Assembly: GCF_963082655.1 (NCBI RefSeq)
Contig: NC_081553.1
Location: 192,079,732-192,143,731 of the forward strand
From: Stomoxys calcitrans
Taxonomy: Eukaryota; Arthropoda; Insecta; Diptera; Muscidae
Reading direction: 5' to 3'
DNA: 64,000 nt
Shown: positions 1 to 10,680 of the stretch, piece by piece
Numbering within the stretch: the first letter of the stretch is position 1
Layout: every line of letters begins with the position of its first letter
The notes under the pieces: generated by a model
Database searches by the model: none
What the model was told of the DNA's origin: nothing
The model's input: only the letters and a program-made list of their open reading frames with translations
Position numbers and translations under genes: made by a program

Positions 1-240
1 TGCTACTACTGAAAGGAAGGAAGCAGGAGGTCAGAAAATCTTTCAAGTTATAGCATGTGTAGGGCATACGAGGAAGAAGGGTAGACGTTGGAGCATTTCC
101 TATGTCATTGCCCGGCTTTCCCTTTCGTGGTTACTTTTAATATTTAGATCACACAACAAGCCGCTTACAGACTTAGGTGTATGTCCATAGTGGTATGGGT
201 GGATTAATATCCCCTTTTCAACCTAATCTAGTATTCATAA
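1..240 (+). mobile_element. 3' end of an RNase H-bearing non-LTR retrotransposon (remnant)
   Basis: A plus-strand frame near 58-120 reads CRAYEEEG, a stop, then LEHFLCHCPAF. This is the cysteine/histidine-rich C-terminal tail seen after the RNase H domain in insect non-LTR elements. It is followed by a 3' tail containing gtatgtccatagtgg and a ttttcaacctaatct end. The same tail recurs near 14,700 (minus), 43,990 and 50,672. The reading frame is broken, so this is a dead copy cut by the window edge. The clade is not certain. Confidence 0.6.
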
Positions 241-299
241 ATGAAGATTGCATAACATGGCCGCTAAAGGCTCTATTGCACGGCATGAAGTTGAAGTTG

Positions 300-1985
300 A
301 AAATATAACAAGTAAACAGGCATTAAGTTCGGTCGGAGCGAACTTAGGATACCCACCACCTAGGGTATATTTGTAAACCCCATTTCGTCACAATCCGGTG
401 AAAATGGGATAACTTAAGCATCCAAATTCGGCACGGACATTAAGTGGTCTAATATATATGTCACTATTGAATTTTGTAGAACAAAATATTGGTCTTTATG
501 GCAGATATATCCAATTATAAACCGATCTGAACCATATTAAAGTCGGATATCGAGAGGCTCAGAAAAACCCACTGTTTCAGTTTTCAGCGAAATTGGGTAA
601 TAAATAAAGCTTTAATGGGCTTCAGTTCTCTTATTTGCAGATCGGTCTATATGGCAGCTATATCTAAATATAGTCCCATTCGAACCATATTTAGGTCGGA
701 TGTTGGGAGGTCTTAAAATTATGCACAGTTTAAAATTTCAGCGAAATCGGATAAAAAATAAAGCTTCTGTGGCCTTCAGACCCTTTATCGACAGATCGGT
801 CTATATGACAGCTATATCTAAATATAGTCCGATCCGTACCAAATTTGGGTCGTATGTTGGGAGGCTTAAAACGCAGTGTTCCAAATTCCAGCGAAATCGG
901 ATAAAAAATAAAGCTTTTGTGACCTTCAGACCCTTTATCTTCAGACCCTTTATCGGCAGATCGGTCTATATAACAGCCATTTCTAAATATAGTCCAATCT
1001 GAACCATATTTGGGTCGGATGTTGGGAGGCTTATAACTGCGCACTACTTAAAATTTCAGCGAAATCGGATAAAAAATAATCGAGTAATAAATAAAGCTTT
1101 TATGGCTTCAGACCCTTTATTGGGAGATCGGTTATATGGCAGCTATTTCTAAATATAGTCCGATCTGAACCATATTTAGGTCAGATGTCGGGAAAATAAC
1201 CCACTGTTGCAAGTTTCAGCGAAATCAGGTAATAAATAAAGTTTTTATGGTCTTCAGACCCTTTATATGGAGATCGGTCTATATGACAGCTATATCTAAA
1301 TATAGTCCGATCTGTACCATATTTGGATCGGATGTTGAGAGGCTTATAACTGCGCACTACTTAAAATTTCAGCGAAATCGGATAAAAAATAAAGCTTTTA
1401 TGGCCTTCAGACCCCTTATCGGGAGATCGGTCTATATGGCAGCTATATCTAAATATAGTCCGATCTGAGCCATATTTGGGTCCTCTGTTGGGAGGCTTAA
1501 AATAACTCACTGTTGCAAGTTTCAGCAAAATCGGGTAATAAATAAAGCTTTTATGGTCTTCAGACCCTTTATCGGGAGATCTGTCTATATGGCAGCTATA
1601 TCTAAATACAGTCCGATCTGAACCATATTAGGGTCAGTTGTCGGGAAGCCTTAAACTACTCACTGTTTCAAATTTCAGCAGATCGGTCTATATAGCAGCT
1701 ATATCCTAATATGGTCCGATTTGGTCCGTTCAAGAACTTTACCAGCGTGCATCAAAAAGACGTATTTGTGCCAAATTTCAGCTCAATATCTCAATTTTTG
1801 AAGGCTCTAGTGTGATTACAACATACGGACGGACAGACATAAGGACATGGTTATATCGTCTTAGAATTTTACGACGATCCGAAATATATATACTTTGTTG
1901 GGTCGAAAATTGATATTTCGGTGTGTTGCAAACGGAATGACTAAATGACCCTCTATCCTACGGTGGTGGGTATAAAAAAGAATAC
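300..1985 (+). mobile_element. Tandem-body repeat element, variant A
   Basis: The element opens with the near-palindrome gttcggtcggagcgaac (327-343) and the 12-mer atacccaccacc (349-360). It closes with the exact inverse ggtggtgggtat (1962-1973). The body holds about eight degenerate monomers of roughly 150-165 bp. Each carries a gatcggtctatatggcagc core (for example near 641, 793, 957, 1271, 1423 and 1577) and an aaatttcagcgaaatcgg core. Before the right end lies a non-repeated segment with gacggacagacat. No convincing protein is encoded; short ORFs here simply run through the repeats. It looks like a non-autonomous mobile family with internal minisatellite growth. Confidence 0.6.
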
Positions 1986-2157
1986 ATGCCTAATGGAGAG
2001 CAAGACAAGTCATAGCCTAAAACAAGTCTTATGAATACAGAAAGTGACAGCTCATATTACAAATCTTATCGTGTAATAGCAGCTTAAGAATTTTTTTGTT
2101 TTTGTGGGTTTATATGCGAAACAAAACGCTGATTTTATATTGTAACAGATGACCTAG

Positions 2158-2280
2158 ATGTTGTTGTTGTTGTTGTTGTAGCATTGAGTTGTACACTGAG
2201 GTGGCAGCTCTTGTCGATGAAAGACTCTATCGGGTCAATTCGGTACATATAACCGGCTGCCATGGGATTGCATGTTGCTG
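2158..2280 (-). mobile_element. Short (CAA)n-tailed retroposon, minus orientation
   Basis: Read on the minus strand this contains tcccatggcagccggtt, a segment ending in cctcagtgtacaact, and a tail of caacaacaa repeats. The same roughly 110-bp module recurs on the plus strand at 6,090, 7,195, 17,041, 33,925 and 46,694. The CAA tail suggests a retroposed 3' end. Its source element is unknown. Confidence 0.5.
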
Positions 2281-2382
2281 TCCTTAGTTGAAATAATAAA
2301 GCAGCCATGATATCTCTTAATGTTTCCAAGTTAAAACTAATCATTGAACTTTTACTTTGCTTCACGTCTATTCCATATGTCA

Positions 2383-2434
2383 CTCTCAAAAAAATAGCTA
2401 ATTGAATCTTTACATTCCTCATTTCTCTACTATT
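2383..2434 (+). repeat. Direct repeat flanking a MITE, left copy
   Basis: About 52 bp centred on aaaaaaatagctaattga is repeated nearly exactly at 2,719-2,770. The two copies lie on either side of the mariner-type MITE. Confidence 0.7.
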
Positions 2435-2449
2435 TCTATATATCATATA

Positions 2450-2685
2450 TTGGGTTGCCCAAAAAGTATTTGCGGATTTTTCATATAGTCGGCGTTGACA
2501 AATTTTTTCACAGCTTGTGACTCTGTAATTACATTCTTTCTTCTGTCAGTTATCAGCTGTTACTTTTAGCTTGCTTTAGAAAAAAAGTGTAAAAATGTAT
2601 ATTTAATTAAAGTTCATTCTAAGTTCTATTAAAAATGCCTTTACTTTCTTTTTAAAAATCAGCAATTACTTTTTGGGCAACCCAA
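2450..2685 (-). mobile_element. Mariner-derived MITE, copy 1
   Basis: A 236-bp element starts ttgggttgcccaaaaagta and ends with the inverse ttactttttgggcaaccca, flanked by TA dinucleotides. Those inverted termini and the TA target site are typical of Tc1/mariner. An inner stretch (rc aacttagaatgaacttt) matches the end of the mariner transposase element at 63,241. It has no coding capacity. Orientation is set so that the part matching the mariner 3' end lies on the right. Confidence 0.85.
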
Positions 2686-2718
2686 TACTACTATTTCTAT
2701 ATATGTATACAATATATC

Positions 2719-2770
2719 ACTCAAAAAAATAGCTAATTGAAACTTTACATTCCTCATTTCTCTACTATTT
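2719..2770 (+). repeat. Direct repeat flanking a MITE, right copy
   Basis: Partner of the repeat at 2,383-2,434. The unit is far longer than the 2-bp mariner target duplication, so it reflects an older or separate duplication. Confidence 0.7.
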
Positions 2771-3750
2771 GTTATCATGAGAAATTTATTTAGACTATTC
2801 CATTGTGATATTTCTAAAGTATTTAACAAAAACAATAATCAAATATAAAGAAAGAATATATATGGTCTATAGCACACAATAGTTTATATGTATATTTACT
2901 TTGCTTAATGTAGACATATATATATCTGGGATTATACATGCGTATATTTTTCCACTAAACTTTTATATACATATAGTTATGTACATTTGGATATATGTAC
3001 CTATTAGCTGTTTAGTTTATAGGTGCTAATTGTGCAAACAAACAATTATAGTTCTGAAAGCTTGAATGTCTTCGGAAAGCCGACTAACAGAATTTAGTTC
3101 AAGTAAAACGTCAATATCAATATGTCAATATCATGTATAACTGAGATTATTTGCAATATTTCGATGTTTAACACACGTTTTTGAACGTGACGCTTACAAT
3201 CACCTTTTAATAATAAAACAAATACATAGATATATGGACTATAAGCGCAGGGCCGTAATTTATGTATTCACCCTTGCTCCATAACACTTTCACCATGTTC
3301 TCCTGAGATCGAATTTCAATTAACACACATTCTAGATAAGTATAAAACTGTCTAGTTTTAAAGATTAAAAAAATCGGATAAGACACGCCTTTCAAATTTA
3401 TTTGTTTTATTTAAGAAAATTTATTATCATAATAAATTATGACAATAAATATACAAGTACTATTTAGTTTCTAGCAACAAATGTTTTCGACCTAATCTCT
3501 ATTACGAGCAGTGTTGCCACCCAAGAAAATTATTTCCTACCAAACCAAACGAAAACCTACCAAATGTTCTACAATAGCATGTATTTTTAGCCACTGCCGA
3601 ACAGTTGGCCATTTTGACATTCCATTTTGAACACATCAAATTACATTATGTACATTTTCAACTCTACGAAGTACTGGATCGTCGTTATTCGTACAGGATC
3701 TAGACAACCGCGTCCGTCTGTTTGTTGAAATCTCCCTACTGCCTTAAGCT
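2771..3750. other. AT-rich stretch with no recognised gene
   Basis: Low-complexity AT-rich DNA with many tatat runs. Open frames are short and resemble no family I know. I see no splice-bounded exon. Confidence 0.5.
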
Positions 3751-3754
3751 AAAC

Positions 3755-4915
3755 AAATAAAAGCGTGCTAAGTTCGCCCGGTCCGAATCTTAGGAACCCA
3801 CTAGCATGGATTCTGCTAAAATATGGGAGCTATATCTGGTTATAGACCCAGTTGTTGAAAGTTATAGCAGAACATTATATGCAAAATTTTAACCAAGTCG
3901 GACAAAAATTGCGGCTTCAAGAAGTCAAATCGGGAGATCGGTTTATATGGGAGCTATTGTATATCAGATTAAAGACCGATTTGCACCGTACTTGGTACAG
4001 TTGTTGAAAGTCATAACAAAACATTACATGCAAAATTTCAGCCAAATCGGACAAAAATCGAGGCTTGTAGGGACTCAAGAAGTCAAATCGGAAGATCGTT
4101 TTATATGGGAGCTATATAACGTTATAGGCCGATTCGACTCGTACTTGGCACAGTTGTTGGAAGTCATAACTGAACACCACATGCAAAAATGCAGCCTAAT
4201 CGGACAAAAATTGCGGTTTTCAGGGGCTCAAAAAGTCAAATCGGGAGATCGGTTTATATGGCAGCTATATCAGGTTAAAGACCGATTTGCACCGTACTAG
4301 GCACAGTTGTTGAAAGTCATAACAAAACACTACATGCAAAATTTCAGCCAAATCGGATAAGAATTGCGCTCTCTAGTGTCTCAAGAAGTCAAGATTCAAT
4401 ATCGGAAGTCACAACAAAACAGCTCATGCAAAATTTCAGCCAAATCGGACAGGAATTGCGCCCTCTAGAGGCTCAAGAAGTCAAGACCCCTGATCGGTTT
4501 ATATGACAGCTATATCAAGTTATGAACCGATTTGAAACACACTTAGCACAGTTATTGGAAAACACAAAAAAACACCTCAAGCAACATTTCAGCCTCTAGT
4601 GACTCAAGAAATCAAGATCCAAGATCGGTGTATACGGCAACTATCAAAACATGGGCCGATATGGCCCATTTATAATCCCAACCGACCTACACTAATAAGA
4701 AGCAATCGTGCAAAATTTCAAGCGGCTAGCTTTACTCCTTCGAAAGTTAGCGTGCTTTCGAGAGACAGACAGACGGACATTGCCAGATCGATTTAAAATG
4801 TCATGACGATCAAGAATATATATACTTTATGGGGTCTCAGAGGAATATTTCGAGGAGTTACAAACAGTATGGGGAAATTAGTATACACCCATCCCATGGT
4901 GGAGGGTATAAAAAG
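3755..4915 (+). mobile_element. Tandem-body repeat element, variant B
   Basis: The left end has gcgtgctaagttcgcccgg followed by a degenerate aacccactagcatgg. The right end is catggtggagggtataaaa (about 4,893-4,912). The body has about five monomers of roughly 170-180 bp with the cores gatcggtttatatggcagc and gcaaaatttcagccaaatcg. A non-repeated right segment carries agacagacagacggacat. Its termini relate it to the 300-1985 element, but the monomer sequence is a distinct variant shared with the elements at 47,340 and 61,280. Confidence 0.6.
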
Positions 4916-5450
4916 TTTAGTCAGTTTTTGCAAAATTGCGGTTGCAAATTGCCTCCAAATTTTAGGTGGATACAATTGCAAATAACAGATTTACCTATAA
5001 CTCTTACAAAAAACGGCCTGAGTCAAGTACTTTCGTTCTCCTGGAAGGTAACAAAAATTGAATAAGCGGTTTATATTTATTCTGGAAGACAAATGTCAGT
5101 TTCCCCTTGCTTCAAAATATTAGATGGGTACATTTGCAAATAACAGATTTATTACGATTTCAACAATAAGGCCAAAGAAATGTTTTCTTCCTTGTGTAAG
5201 GTAACAAAAAATCGAGTTAGTTCCTTTTTATAGTCACCCATCGATATATACATCATTTCATACCATCCAAAATGCCATAAAAACTAAAATTTCATGGATG
5301 TATGTACATATATACGTATGTAGCCTGTAACGATGAGTCTTATCAGATTAGATTACTTGTGTCATTAATAAGTGTAATAAATTAAATATGCTTGCTCTTA
5401 CTCTTGTAAACAGAGTGGACATGACAACGCTAGCCAAAAACCAAAAAAGT
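4916..5450. other. No gene seen; two related short blocks
   Basis: Two blocks near 4,945-5,000 and 5,108-5,160 share gcaaataacagattta and neighbouring bases, so they are old duplicates. Otherwise this is AT-rich and noncoding. Confidence 0.4.
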
Positions 5451-5515
5451 AAAAACGCTTAAGTTCGGTCAAGCTGAACTTTTGATACCCACCAGCATGG
5501 ATACATTTTCTGCAC
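5451..5515 (+). mobile_element. Solo left terminus of a tandem-body element
   Basis: The sequence aagttcggtcaagctgaac followed by atacccaccagcatgg matches the left ends of the tandem-body elements. No body or right end follows. Confidence 0.45.
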
Positions 5516-5633
5516 TTTAAAATAGTAGACTCAACCTGTTCTCACTAGTAGCCAAAACGCTTGAGGGACTACTCCTACCGAAACTCGTTGCAGAATTTCC
5601 AATCGCCGAGCATCAGCATGGATTTCGAAGACT

Positions 5634-5928
5634 CAAAATACAAATTTATCCATGAACATTCCATTAAGGAACAAGGGCATACTTCTCACATATCACCGAG
5701 TGATGTCTGATCCAAGTGTCAGCTGAAAAGGGGCATCCTTTTTATAGCAGAGTCCGAACTGCGTGCTGGAATGCGACACCTCTTTGGGAAGAAGTTTTGA
5801 CATGGCATGGTACCTCACAAATGTCGTCAGCATTAGTAGGGGAAAACCACCGATGTGCTCGGCAGGATTCGAAACCAGGCGTCAGCATTATTGGCTGACA
5901 TGCTAACCTCTATCTTACGGTGGCGTTC
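5634..5928 (-). mobile_element. tRNA-type SINE, full copy with target-site duplication
   Basis: Read on the minus strand the head has an A-box-like tagaggttagcatgtc and a B-box-like ggtttcgaatcc, as in a tRNA-derived Pol III promoter. A body of about 230 bp follows. The copy lies inside the Jockey RT frame, between atttcgaagact (5,622-5,633) and attccgaagact (5,929-5,940). That is a 12-bp target duplication with one mismatch. The parent tRNA was not identified. Confidence 0.75.
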
Positions 5929-6087
5929 ATTCCGAAGACTGCATAGCATAACAAGTGCTTTGCATGCCATCACCGCACATGTTTGCCGTGGCTTCAATCA
6001 GTATAATCGGTGCTCTTGGCACTGAATCCTATTGAAGGCATTCGACAGGCCAATCTATATGAGCACATCGCCATTACGGGGTCAAGA

Positions 6088-6190
6088 GACCCCTTCGCAG
6101 CCGGTTGTATATACCGGTTTGACCCGATTGAGTTCTTCATCGGGCTGCCGCCTCAGTATATAACACACTGCTGCAACAACAACAACAACG
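6088..6190 (+). mobile_element. Short (CAA)n-tailed retroposon
   Basis: Contains gcagccggttgtata and gccgcctcagtatataac, ending in gctgcaacaacaacaac. Same family as the copies at 7,195, 17,041, 33,925 and 46,694. It directly abuts the longer CAA-tailed repeat to its right. Confidence 0.5.
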
Positions 6191-6202
6191 TCCCTCCAGC
6201 AG

Positions 6203-6592
6203 ACCTGGCACGTGATGGCTGTGAGCACCACAAAGGCTGGAACTTCGAACCCAAATCTGTGTGGTGCCCATAACTGTCACGAGAAGCTTAGCCGCGAGCT
6301 ACCGGGCGCGTCCACAGGTTGTGTAAAGTGGAATGCTCCATATGGAGTAACTGCAACTGCAGTCGCGGATAATCAGCGGTATCGAGTGGAAGTCTCAGTG
6401 AGAGGCCGGGCGGCGCCGGCTCTTGCATAAATACTGTGTGCCTATGATGTTCAATATGGCAAGGCGAGTTATTGGCCACTTTAAACCACCATTTTCCCGC
6501 GGCGATCGTTCCTTTTACCGGATCGAGCTTGCTCACCTACAGTTGCTTCACGAGGATCGTCACTTTCACATACAAAACGGTTACAACAACAA
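6203..6592 (+). mobile_element. 337-bp-class (CAA)n-tailed retroposon, plus orientation
   Basis: Contains the family landmarks tgtgagcaccacaaaggctg, gagctaccgggcgcgtccac, gcgagttattggccacttt and a cgaggatcgtcactttc end followed by a short caacaacaa tail. Other copies lie at 15.95, 28.82, 38.34, 44.44, 46.90, 55.03 and 58.44 kb. It interrupts the Jockey RT region. Short ORFs through it have no recognised homology. Confidence 0.6.
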
Positions 6593-7194
6593 GGCCTGAA
6601 ACGCTGGGTCGCGAATTATCTGCGCGGTCGCCAGTCATTTGTGGAATTTAGGAATAAGAAGTCGAAACACCGGCGAGTGAAACAGGGAGTGTTTAACCTC
6701 TACCTCTCCTCCATTCCACCCCCTCCAGACGGTATAGAGATCGATTGTACAAACATGGCATCAAACCCCCATGCATTGTTAACATCTGCGATAAATTAAA
6801 CGTCTACCTCTACGAACTTGCCGCTTATTTCACCGCATGATATCTGCCAGCAAATCTTCAGCCTCATTGTTCACTTCAAACACGCATGAGGTGGGTAGGT
6901 AGCTGAATGTGATGATCGAGGGTGCAACAATCAAGCATCCCAAAATACCTGGTGTCACATTTGACAGCTCTTATAAATTCTCCTCATATGAAACTACGAT
7001 AAGGTCAGATATAGAAACAAGGCCTTAAAATCAATTGCCGCCAGCGCTTGGTAAGTGCAGTGGTAAGTGTGGTCTCATTAGCTATGTGAAACGCAGTGAA
7101 ATAATATTCAAATTCGTCAGATTGCCGCCCTTCAAACTGCGAACCCTTGCTGTCTCATCAGTTCTCACGTGGACAACTTCCATCAGAAGACAAT

Positions 7195-7302
7195 TCCATG
7201 GTAGCCGGTTCTACGTTCCGGATTGGTCCGATGGAGTCTTTCATCGACAATGGCTGTTACCTCAGTGTAAAACACACTGCTACAAAAACAACAACAACAA
7301 AG
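7195..7302 (+). mobile_element. Short (CAA)n-tailed retroposon
   Basis: Contains ccatggtagccggttctac and cctcagtgtaaaacacac, and ends gctacaaaaacaacaaca. Member of the same short family as 6,088-6,190. Confidence 0.5.
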
Positions 7303-7814
7303 ATCAAGCCCATGTGAAGACATACCTCTGTGCTGTCCAAGCAATAACTTCTGGACTGTTATCACAGGGAACATCCAAATCATCCTCTTGTAGAAAGGTA
7401 TCCAACGCCCAGCAGCCTTAAGATGGATCTACATGATCTAAGGCAAGAGGTTCGGCGTTACAAGAGAGAATCTCTAGATCAAGCGGGTCTAGGCAACATT
7501 CATGCAGACACAGTAGCAAGTGCGGTGAATAGCTACCGGGTGAATGTGGTTCTTGGAGAACGACCTCCATGGGCGAACCAAAGTAGTTCTGGCTCAATAA
7601 CGATGCGGCACATGCAGCCGCCTAAACTCCTACACAGCAAGGACTGATGCCAACGTGCACGATGTGTGCCCCCATTGCGACCTGGGACCATACGATACAC
7701 GTCAGCAGTTTAACTGCCCAGCCAGACCCACTCTCACCTATGCTTCTCGTGATATCGATGAACGCCACATAGATCGGAACTCAAAGAAGCAGCCTGTGTA
7801 ATGCTATTAGTAAT

Positions 7815-8185
7815 CCCGTACCTCATTGCAGATAAGTCTATATGGCATCTAAATCCAAATATGACTAATACGAGCCATATTGCTCGAGGCTGGTGATGGG
7901 TCTAAATAACTCCATCCATATTCGGTAAGGATGTCAAGGGGTTTCATACAGTTAAATAGTAAAAATTTCGGCGAAGTCGCATAATAAATGACAAATATGC
8001 GTATCCAATTGTTGTTCGATTGAGCCCGTTCAAGTATTCAACCAACGTTTGACCAAGACAGGAATCCGTCTTAAAATTTCAGCACAATAACTTCATTTTC
8101 AAAGGCTGTGGCGTGATTACAACCGGCGGACGGAAAGACATTCGGACATCGTGAAATCGTCTTAGAATTTTAAGACGAGCACATC
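7815..8185 (+). mobile_element. Short remnant of a variant A tandem-body element
   Basis: Carries one or two degraded monomers (gataagtctatatggcatc) and the right-hand segment with ggcggacggaaagacattc and cgtcttagaattttaagac, as at 1,800-1,880. The right terminus is missing. Confidence 0.5.
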
Positions 8186-8236
8186 GGTGACCTTTACTCA
8201 GACAACTCCAGTTTCGAGTTCCCTAAGAGGAGGTGA

Positions 8237-8278
8237 TAGCCCCTTTTCTAAATATAACAGTATTTAGAAAAGGGGCTA
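8237..8278. repeat. Perfect 18-bp inverted repeat (hairpin)
   Basis: Arms tagccccttttctaaata (8,237-8,254) and tatttagaaaaggggcta (8,261-8,278) pair without mismatch around the 6-nt loop taacag. It is not followed by a T-run that would suggest a Pol III or bacterial-type terminator. Confidence 0.85.
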
Positions 8279-8424
8279 AATCTTTCAGACTGCATCGAGA
8301 TCGAATCACATGCGGAAAATCGTAAAATAGTGGCTTCAGGGTCCTACGTTGATGAAATCTGCAGTAGGTTAAAGTCTACCTTGTCGATACTTAGCGCTTA
8401 TTTTGTTGCAAGAAATTTAATATA

Positions 8425-8660
8425 TTAGGTTGCCCAAAAAGTAATTGCGGATTTTTTAAAAAAAGTAAATGCATTTTTAATTAAACTTAGAATGAACTTT
8501 AATCAAATATACTTTTGTTACACTTTTTTTCTAAAGCAAGCTAAAAGTAACAGCTGATAACTGACAGAAGAAAGAATGCAATTACAGAGTCACAAGCTAT
8601 GAAAAAATTTGTCAACGCCGACTGTATGAAAAATCCGCAATTACTTTTTGGGCAACCCAA
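8425..8660 (+). mobile_element. Mariner-derived MITE, copy 2
   Basis: A 236-bp element begins ttaggttgcccaaaaagta and ends ttactttttgggcaaccca, with TA on both sides. It is in the opposite orientation to copy 1. Its left about 85 bp match the end of the mariner at 63,241, including aacttagaatgaacttt. Confidence 0.85.
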
Positions 8661-9760
8661 TATATGTACCAGAAAGCGACACTGTTCGAAACTTTGTTGC
8701 CTTAACATTCCTTTAGTAGGAAAGTATCCTACAGTTGTAGCGGCATGTCATGACAAATGATTTCTATTTTTGAACTGTTTTTTATCTGAAAATTAACCTT
8801 ACCCACCTTTAGAACATTTCTTTAACTTTTATCATAATTATTTTGTTGCTTAGCATAAAAGCATAAAGATATCAGCCGACTAAGAAACCTTTGCAACTCC
8901 AGGCAACAGCGGCAAACTCAAAGTTCTATAGAAAACTGATAGCAGCTAAAATTTTTGGGACAAACCAGTTATTATAAAATATGATGGACAGAATCAAAGC
9001 AGCAAAACAAAAATCAATCGACCTCTTGTTCTTGTTGTTAACACATAAAAAAAAAACAAAAACAACAGAGCAATCGCACTTCGAAAAAAGCAACAAGCAA
9101 GCTCAGATTACGGGCACCTCTCACATTACCCCCTTCGCTACTGTTGGCAAAATTTGAAATTTACGTAATTGGCATATCCATTATTTTATATTAATTTTTG
9201 CTATATGAATTTCGCTATATTATACATATATATAATGCACACATTGTATATAACAAACATGCATGCATTCAGGCATACTAATACTCAACAAAGAATAAAC
9301 AAAAAAAATAGCATTTAGCAGTTTCTTTGTTGGGCTTAATTTTTATAATGACTTACTTTCTTGTTTTCTATGAAAATTTGGCAAGGGATGATTTTCGGCT
9401 TATTAATTGACTTTATATTCCTATAGGTATATTTTGTGGTAATTTTTTAATTTATTTTATTTAATCTTTATATCCACTTATCCATTGACCCACACACACA
9501 CACCACCACCAAGAAAAAATATAATAACAATGCTCCCCACTTGGGAAAATTTTCAGCCGAAAATCAGCCGTTCAACTGATAATCTAGAGGTCGACTAGAT
9601 TAATCGACTTTTAATATCAAAAAGTCGATGATGAATTTCAATGTATTTCAAAAATCGATATTTTAGTCGATTCTTGTTGTGAGTCAGAGACCAACCCAAT
9701 CAAATAGTCAAGAGTCAGCGTCAATTTGGTTACATACATTTCATATGGGAAATCATGACT
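8661..9760. other. AT-rich intergenic DNA, no gene seen
   Basis: Contains A-rich runs, a short CA-rich microsatellite near 9,490 and several gtcgat/atcgac motifs around 9,590-9,670. I see no exon or RNA gene. Confidence 0.5.
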
Positions 9761-9769
9761 GAATTATTT

Positions 9770-9990
9770 AAAGGTTGTGTTTTGCGAAATGCTGTTAACA
9801 GTCAGCCAGATTTGGCGGTATTAAGCCATGAAGGTAAATAAAAACCCGCAGAAGGTATCGTCGAATCTACATGACTGAGAGGAGTGGCATATCCATCGGG
9901 TCCAGATAACATTCATACATACACGGTAGCAAATGCGGTGAACAGCGAACGTTGTTCTTGGAAAACGACCGCCATCAATTGAACATGCGA
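9770..9990. mobile_element. Fragments: foldback repeat and Jockey-like 3' end
   Basis: About 9,785-9,830 (gctgttaacagtcagccag and ggcggtattaag) resembles the foldback repeat at 40,890-40,925. About 9,920-9,985 (acggtagcaaatgcggtga and a ggaaaacgaccgcc end) matches the C-terminal coding part of the Jockey-like element. Both are scraps. Confidence 0.45.
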
Positions 9991-10088
9991 ACAGCAGAGT
10001 AAAATTTTTTTATTTTGATCTTTTTCATCAAAATCAGCTATTTAATTCAAATCAATAGCAATGGAGAGTAAAGGCAATTCTTACTCTC

Positions 10089-10092
<4 letters not shown>

Positions 10093-10129
<37 letters not shown>
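10093..10129 (+). repeat. Poly(A) run of 37 bases
   Basis: An uninterrupted 37-A homopolymer. It could be a retroposon tail, but no element is clear immediately to its left. Confidence 0.9.
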
Positions 10130-10130
<1 letters not shown>

Positions 10131-10149
10131 AAAAATTACACAAATAGAC

Positions 10150-10680
10150 CTAAAACCCATAGCTCTTTAAATCCGGATTTAATGGCTCGATCATCTGTTT
10201 TCCCTTTATAAAATCAGCTGACGAGAGCCTTAAATCCGGATTTAATGAGCAGTGTAAACGGGGTTTAATAACGCTACATTTTAATTGTACCACAGGTATC
10301 ACGTCAAGCGAAATTTGCGTTGCCATAAGAAATGCATTGACATAAACTAAGCGTAATTTTCGGTTTGCTTTCTTTTACAGGGTGAAATTAAAAGGCTTAA
10401 ATAATATTGCTTTCATTTTTGCGCCACGCCAAAATGTGCGGCAGATTGGCCAGACGAATGCATTGATTTTTGTCTCCATGTGTTTGCTACTTTGGGCCTA
10501 AGCGGTTATTATCGATTGATAATGTTTATGCTTGTGCGTACATGAGCATAGAATATGTGAAAAAGAAAATAACAACAAAGAGAATACAAACAAAAATCTG
10601 GCATCTTAATACCGTCAATTCTGACCGGCTGTTTACAGCTGTTCGCGTGAGACCACCTATTTAAATCCGCCTTGAGGACT
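10150..10680. mobile_element. Foldback-type repeat upstream of aurora
   Basis: Two copies of ttaaatccggatttaatg lie about 63 bp apart near 10,165-10,250. The stretch 10,520-10,680 is an inverted match to 40,860-41,010 (gaacagctgttaacagc class, gaccacctatttaaatc, and tacatgagcatagaatatg versus its counterpart). It probably lies in the 5' flank of the aurora gene. Element ends are not resolved. Confidence 0.4.

Larger units (their letters stand above)
5520..7790 (+). mobile_element. Degenerate Jockey-like non-LTR retrotransposon with nested insertions
   Basis: Plus-strand frames give reverse-transcriptase pieces in order. These are EHQHGFRRL just before 5,634, then LHAITAHVCRGFNQ near 5,960-6,000, then LKRWVANYLRGRQSFVEF after 6,592. 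The post-RT C-terminus (YRVNVVLGERPP) lies at about 7,530-7,570. The frame is broken by stops and shifts and is interrupted by a SINE (5,634-5,928) and CAA-tailed retroposons (6,090-6,592 and about 7,195). The Jockey assignment rests on these motifs and their order. The copy is dead. Confidence 0.7.

Noticed and set aside
700..1044. Overlapping about 100-codon ORFs on both strands
   Set aside because: They run through the tandem-body monomers and repeat with the repeat period. No codon-like conservation and no homology.
6212..6536. Small GC-rich ORFs on both strands
   Set aside because: They are inside the 337-bp retroposon family, and other copies do not keep the frames open.
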